From positions 1 through 8,977 of the forward strand of contig JBILMQ010000139.1 in the NCBI GenBank assembly GCA_044375455.1: DNA of 8,977 nt. Reading direction: 5' to 3'. Positions within the stretch are counted from its first letter, which is position 1; each line of letters starts with the position of its first letter. Positions 5,950-8,977 of the stretch are shown one piece after another. The stretch comes from JBEIHX01 sp044375455 (GTDB lineage Bacteria; Pseudomonadota; Alphaproteobacteria; Caulobacterales; Aquidulcibacteraceae). The notes beneath the pieces were generated by a model that saw only the letters and a program-made list of their open reading frames with translations, was not told where the DNA came from and did no database searches. The position numbers and the translations under genes are program-made.

Positions 5950-7424
5950 CACGCCCCCTGCCTCAGCTGATCGGGAAATTGGTGCGCATAGGTCCACAGC
6001 GCCTGCGCCGCATAGCCGCGCAGCGGGCGCCACGCGGCGGCTGTGCGCGCGAGCGCGCGCGTGTCCGGCGCTGGTCCGCGTGCGAGAGCGCCATAGGCGC
6101 GCCGCAGGATCAGATCGCCGGCAGGAAATGCGTCCGGCTCGCAGAACCCGCGCAGCATCGCGTACTGAGCGGTCCACGCCCCGACGCCGGGCAGGGTCAT
6201 GAGACGGCGCGCCCAAGCGTCAGGATCGACGGGCGCATCCAGCAGGTCTGACGGGCCCGCAGCGGCGGCAGCGACGGCCCGGATTGCACTGGCGCGCGCC
6301 CTGGTCACGCCGATGTCCTCAATCGGCGCATTGATCAGGGCGTCAGGCTGCGGAAATGCATGGGTGAGGCCCTCAACGCTCAGCGCCTGTGAAAGGCGTT
6401 CCCCCCAGCGCGCCGCCAGCCGTCCGGCCAGCGTGCGCGCCGCGCCAAGCGACACCTGCTGGCCGAGAATTGCCCGGATCAGCGTCTCAAACGGGTCCAG
6501 ATGGCCGATGAGGCGCACCGGGCCGGTCGCGGTGAAGGCGCGCGCCAGCACGGTGTCGGCGCACAGGATGCGGGCGGCCTCGCGCGGATCGCAGTCGAGG
6601 TCGACGGCGCGGCGTACGCGTGCGATGAGCCCGGCAAGGCCATTCAGGGATGACAGGGCGGCCTCCAGCGTTACGCCGCCGGCAGTGAACGCGATCGACA
6701 GGCGCGCCGGCGCGCCCCCGGCGTGCGTCGCGACATGGTAGACGCCGTCGCGCACGACTCCCACGCCGGGGATCGCGCGCGCTGCGTAGAACGCACACAG
6801 TGCGCTCGGCGCGAAGGGCGGTCGTGCGGCGAAGGAGAGCGTGATGGTGCGGCTTGGGGCGGCGCCGGTCTGGCGGCGCAGGTCCGTTGGCGGACGGTGA
6901 TGCGCGGCTTTGATCGCCGTGTTGAAGCGGGTGAGGGAGCGATAGCCTGCCGCCAGCGCAATTTCGCCCATCGAAAGGTCGGATCCTTCGATCAGCGACT
7001 TGGCGAGCATGGCGCGGCGCGTCTGCGCGATCTTGAGCGGGGCTGCGCCGAAGTGACTCTGAAAAAGCCGGCGCAGATGGCGGTCGGTCATGCCCACGCG
7101 GGCGGCAAGCGCGCTTGTGGGCGCCGCGTCGAGAGCTCCGGCTTCGACCAGACGCAGCGCGCGCAGCGCGGCCGCCTTGGCCCCGAGCGCGGCCGGCGCG
7201 CCGGGAGCGCATTCGGGACGGCAGCGTCGGCATGGACGAAAGCCGGCTTTGGCGGCCGCGGCGGCGCTTGGCCAATAGGTGGCGTTCTCCGGCTTCGGCG
7301 TGCGCGCTGGGCAGATCGGCCTGCAGTAGACGCCGGTCGACGTAACGCCGATGAAGAAGCGTCCGTCAAAGCGCCCATCTCGGGTCTCGTGGGCCCGCCG
7401 GCAGATCTCACGCGACAGCTTCAT
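5949..7424 (-). CDS. alkA: Ada N-terminal domain-AraC HTH-AlkA fusion: alkylation sensor/activator and 3-methyladenine DNA glycosylase, 491 aa
   Basis: Three modules in one chain. Residues 1-75 are the Ada methyl-phosphotriester acceptor: zinc ligands C34, C38, C65 and C68 have exactly the spacing of E. coli Ada C38/C42/C69/C72, so C34 is the predicted methyl acceptor (TSTGVYCRPICPAR). Residues 85-185 are an AraC-type DNA-binding domain with two helix-turn-helices (TSALAARVGMTDRHLRRLF and MGEIALAAGYRSLTRFNTA). Residues 193-290 match the AlkA N-terminal domain. Residues 300-485 are the HhH-GPD glycosylase, with ILGQQVS, hairpin LPGVGAWTAQYAML (411-424) and presumed catalytic Asp437 (PAGDLILRR). 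In E. coli, methylated Ada activates the ada and alkA promoters; here sensor and effector are covalently joined, and self-activation is inferred. Only a weak ribosome-binding site precedes the ATG. It is first gene of the operon with ogt. Similar fusions are known in other bacteria. Confidence 0.93.
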   Translation of the reverse strand: MKLSREICRRAHETRDGRFDGRFFIGVTSTGVYCRPICPARTPKPENATYWPSAAAAAKAGFRPCRRCRPECAPGAPAALGAKAAALRALRLVEAGALDAAPTSALAARVGMTDRHLRRLFQSHFGAAPLKIAQTRRAMLAKSLIEGSDLSMGEIALAAGYRSLTRFNTAIKAAHHRPPTDLRRQTGAAPSRTITLSFAARPPFAPSALCAFYAARAIPGVGVVRDGVYHVATHAGGAPARLSIAFTAGGVTLEAALSSLNGLAGLIARVRRAVDLDCDPREAARILCADTVLARAFTATGPVRLIGHLDPFETLIRAILGQQVSLGAARTLAGRLAARWGERLSQALSVEGLTHAFPQPDALINAPIEDIGVTRARASAIRAVAAAAAGPSDLLDAPVDPDAWARRLMTLPGVGAWTAQYAMLRGFCEPDAFPAGDLILRRAYGALARGPAPDTRALARTAAAWRPLRGYAAQALWTYAHQFPDQLRQGA

Positions 7425-7490
7425 GGCACTCTGATAGCCGACGCGCCGCCTGCTGTCTCACCGCTTTCGGACGTCGATGCGCCAGCGCCC

Positions 7491-7560
7491 CGAGACTGAG
7501 TCTCCCAGGCTTAGGCTGACAGGCTGAGGCGGCCAGGCTTACGCTCACAGGCCGATCTGG
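7491..7560. repeat. 14-bp-period tandem array across the dehydrogenase stop codon
   Basis: Five 14-bp steps begin at 7491, 7505, 7519, 7533 and 7547. The strongest signal is a 28-bp higher-order period: CCAGGCTTAGGCTGACAGGC at 7505-7524 recurs with two changes as CCAGGCTTACGCTCACAGGC at 7533-7552. Units two to four share a consensus near CCAGGCTTAGGCTG; the first and last are more diverged. The array overlaps the last five codons and stop of the acyl-CoA dehydrogenase gene, so it may have spread from, or into, coding sequence. Confidence 0.65.
7492..7504. promoter_or_regulatory. 13-bp palindrome upstream of the Ada-AlkA fusion
   Basis: GAGACTGAGTCTC is a perfect inverted repeat around a central G, 68 bp upstream of the fusion start and 41 bp beyond the dehydrogenase stop. 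It could be an operator of the alkylation-repair operon or a small hairpin at the end of the dehydrogenase transcript. The minus strand also has CGAAAGCGGTGAG nearer the start (about 7470-7458), which recalls the AAAGCG of E. coli Ada boxes only faintly. Confidence 0.3.
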
Positions 7561-8738
7561 CGCGCTGCAAGATCGCGCATGATTTCCTCCGAACCGCCGC
7601 CGATGGCGTTGACGCGCACCTCGCGATAGATGCGTTCCACACGGCTGCCGCGCATATAGGACGCCCCGCCGATGACCTGCATCGCCTCGCGCGCACAGAC
7701 CTCGAGCGTCTGCGTCGCCTGGACCTTCAAAAGCGCGAGATCAGCGGCCGGCGTCTCTCCCTGGCTGACCCGCCAGGCGCACATCTCCAGATAGGCAGTC
7801 GATGCATTCACCCGCTGGATCATGTCCACGATCTTGTGGCGAATGACCTGATGGTCTGCGAGCCGTTTGCCGAATGTGCGCCGTGCGCGGGCCCATGCGA
7901 TCGCTTCCTCGATGCAGACCCTGGCCGATGCGATTGCGCCGGACGCCATGCCGAGACGCTCGCCATTGAAGTTCATCATGATGCCGAGGAACCCTTCATT
8001 TTCCTCGCCGATCAGGTTGTCATGCGGCACTTCGACGTCCTGAAACCAGATCTGCGCGGTATCGCTCGCCCACCAGCCCTGTTTCTTGAGGGGCGCGCGG
8101 GTGACGCCCGGACTGTTCAAATCAATGAGCAGCAGCGAAACGCCGGCAGCGCCGGCGCCGCCGGTGCGCACGGCGGTGGTCGCCCAGGTCGAGGTCATGC
8201 CGCCGGTGATGTAGATTTTTGCGCCATTGACCACGTAGACGTCGCCGCGCCGGTGGGCTCTGGTCTGCAGATTGGCCACATCGCTGCCGGCGTCCGGCTC
8301 GGTGATCGCGAGGCTGATCTGCTTTTCCCCCTTAAGCACCTGGGGAGCGATGCGTTGTTTCAATTCGGGTGAGCCGATCGCCAGGATCGGCGGCAAACCG
8401 ATGCCATGAACGGTCAGCGCCGCAGTCACCCCGCCGGCCCCGACGCGCGCCAATTCTTCGCTGGTCACAATGGCGTGGAAGCGGTCAAAGCCCTCGCGCC
8501 AGCCGCCATATTCTTCCGGATAGCCAGCGCCGATCAGGCCGAAGTCAGCCGCCTTCTTGAACACCTCGCGGGGCACCAGGCCGGCTTCGTCCCATTCCTC
8601 TGCGTAGGGAATTATCTCCCGTTCCAGGAACTTGCGCAATTCGCGTCGCCACGCCTCGTGGCTGTCGGTCAGAAACGGCGAGGGTGGCCGCAGGGCATCG
8701 AAGTCGAGCTGTGCGAGGGGGCGGGTCGCAGCGTTCAT
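7545..8738 (-). CDS. Acyl-CoA dehydrogenase, FAD-dependent, 397 aa
   Basis: Oxidises an acyl-CoA to the trans-2-enoyl-CoA in beta-oxidation or a branched-chain pathway, passing electrons to ETF; cytoplasmic. Residue numbers here count from the ATG at 8744 (399 aa). The N-terminal helical domain spans 25-140, the middle beta-domain 145-240 includes signature LAITEPDAGSD (145-155), and the C-terminal helical domain 245-395 includes RRTFGKRLADHQVIRHKI and QVIGGASYMRGSRVERIYREV. The usual catalytic Glu of short/medium-chain enzymes (MCAD E376) is Gly383 here (IGGGSEEIM). A Glu in the LCAD/IVD position is present instead (E262 in NGERLGM), so it is catalytically plausible and of the long-chain/isovaleryl type. 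The minus-strand sequence is GAGGCTATGGCCATG: the GAGG is 2 nt from the 8744 ATG but 8 nt from the 8738 ATG, so I prefer 8738. Substrate range is not readable. Confidence 0.92.
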   Translation of the reverse strand: MNAATRPLAQLDFDALRPPSPFLTDSHEAWRRELRKFLEREIIPYAEEWDEAGLVPREVFKKAADFGLIGAGYPEEYGGWREGFDRFHAIVTSEELARVGAGGVTAALTVHGIGLPPILAIGSPELKQRIAPQVLKGEKQISLAITEPDAGSDVANLQTRAHRRGDVYVVNGAKIYITGGMTSTWATTAVRTGGAGAAGVSLLLIDLNSPGVTRAPLKKQGWWASDTAQIWFQDVEVPHDNLIGEENEGFLGIMMNFNGERLGMASGAIASARVCIEEAIAWARARRTFGKRLADHQVIRHKIVDMIQRVNASTAYLEMCAWRVSQGETPAADLALLKVQATQTLEVCAREAMQVIGGASYMRGSRVERIYREVRVNAIGGGSEEIMRDLAARQIGL

Positions 8739-8763
8739 GGCCATAGCCTCGGGGCGGGTTCCT

Positions 8764-8819
8764 GGGAACGATCTCCCAAGAAAGATCTGCCGGGAAAGAC
8801 CTCCCGGGAAGGGCTATTC
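8764..8819. repeat. 14-bp tandem array in the upstream region of the acyl-CoA dehydrogenase gene
   Basis: Four consecutive 14-bp units start at 8764, 8778, 8792 and 8806: GGGAACGATCTCCC, AAGAAAGATCTGCC, GGGAAAGACCTCCC and GGGAAGGGCTATTC. The consensus GGGAAAGATCTCCC is itself nearly palindromic (GGGA, six bases, TCCC), so each unit could be a half-turn-spaced protein site. The array ends about 20 bp upstream of the dehydrogenase start, in its probable leader or promoter. The rest of the gap (8820-8914) shows no other clear structure. Confidence 0.7.
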
Positions 8820-8914
8820 GAGACCGAGCGTGCGCGCGCGTCAATCTGCAGTAGGGTGGCCGCAGCGGGGTGTCCTGTCGTCTGAGGCGCAGCGCCGGGG
8901 CGTGCCGCGGCAGG

Positions 8915-8977
8915 TCACTCTTCCAGGCCGAGGTCTGCTGGCGCCAAACGGCGTGACCGCGACCCGCCGGTTTCAGG
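8915..8977 (-). CDS. Possible C-terminal end (20 codons plus stop) of an upstream minus-strand gene
   Basis: Reading the minus strand in from the right edge, one frame gives PETGGSRSRRLAPADLGLEE and a TGA at 8917-8915. The tail looks protein-like (LAPADLGLEE), and the orientation matches the genes to the left. It is too short to identify, and a plus-strand frame is also open to the edge here, so this is tentative. Confidence 0.3.
   Translation of the reverse strand, partial: PETGGSRSRRLAPADLGLEE

Noticed and set aside
5950..6216. N-terminal extension of the alkyltransferase frame by 89 residues
   Set aside because: It lies entirely within the Ada-AlkA coding region in another frame and has shadow-like composition; Ogt proteins begin at the MLSIHT start, which is coupled to the upstream stop.
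8764..8819. Origin-type iterons or phage attachment sites
   Set aside because: There is no replication initiator, integrase or tRNA gene in the window, and the units are too degenerate and too few.

Overview
The window is GC-rich DNA with tightly packed genes. The gene families (a Zur/ZnuD pair, a double-hotdog thioesterase, an Ada-AlkA fusion and a long-chain-type acyl-CoA dehydrogenase) fit an alphaproteobacterium, perhaps of the Caulobacterales/Maricaulales type. That placement is inference from protein style; there is no rRNA or other marker here. I see no tRNA, rRNA, CRISPR, transposase, integrase or phage gene.

Layout, left to right. (1) The 5' part of a lipoprotein gene runs leftward off the window (453 to 1, minus). 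Its signal-peptide region is built on a 12-bp tandem repeat. (2) Divergent from it is an alpha/beta hydrolase (580-1464, plus). (3) A convergent gap (1465-1695) is almost entirely short tandem repeats, mostly with a 14-bp period. (4) A minus-strand operon holds the zinc regulator zur (3116-2643), overlapping by ATGA a double-hotdog acyl-CoA thioesterase (2646-1696). (5) Divergent from zur is a ZnuD-like TonB-dependent zinc receptor (3225-5357). The shared 108-bp intergenic region carries a 23-bp near-palindrome at 3177-3199 matching the classical Zur box, and it covers the -10 elements of both predicted promoters. (6) A convergent gap (5358-5436) holds hairpins. (7) A minus-strand alkylation-repair operon follows: an Ada(N)-AraC-AlkA fusion (7424-5949) and a separate O6-alkylguanine-DNA alkyltransferase (5949-5437), overlapping by one base. 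(8) An acyl-CoA dehydrogenase (8738-7545, minus) lies upstream of it. (9) The right end holds another 14-bp array and possibly the last codons of a further minus-strand gene.

How the genes work together. Block 4-5 looks like a zinc-homeostasis unit: Zur with zinc would shut off both its own operon and the outer-membrane receptor. Block 7 redistributes the modules of E. coli Ada: sensor/activator fused to base-excision glycosylase, with the O6-methylguanine activity on its own. The dehydrogenase and thioesterase concern acyl-CoA metabolism.

Most worth following up: the Zur box, a receptor lacking the usual His-rich zinc loop, the thioesterase coupled to zur, and three unrelated intergenic arrays that share a 14-bp period.
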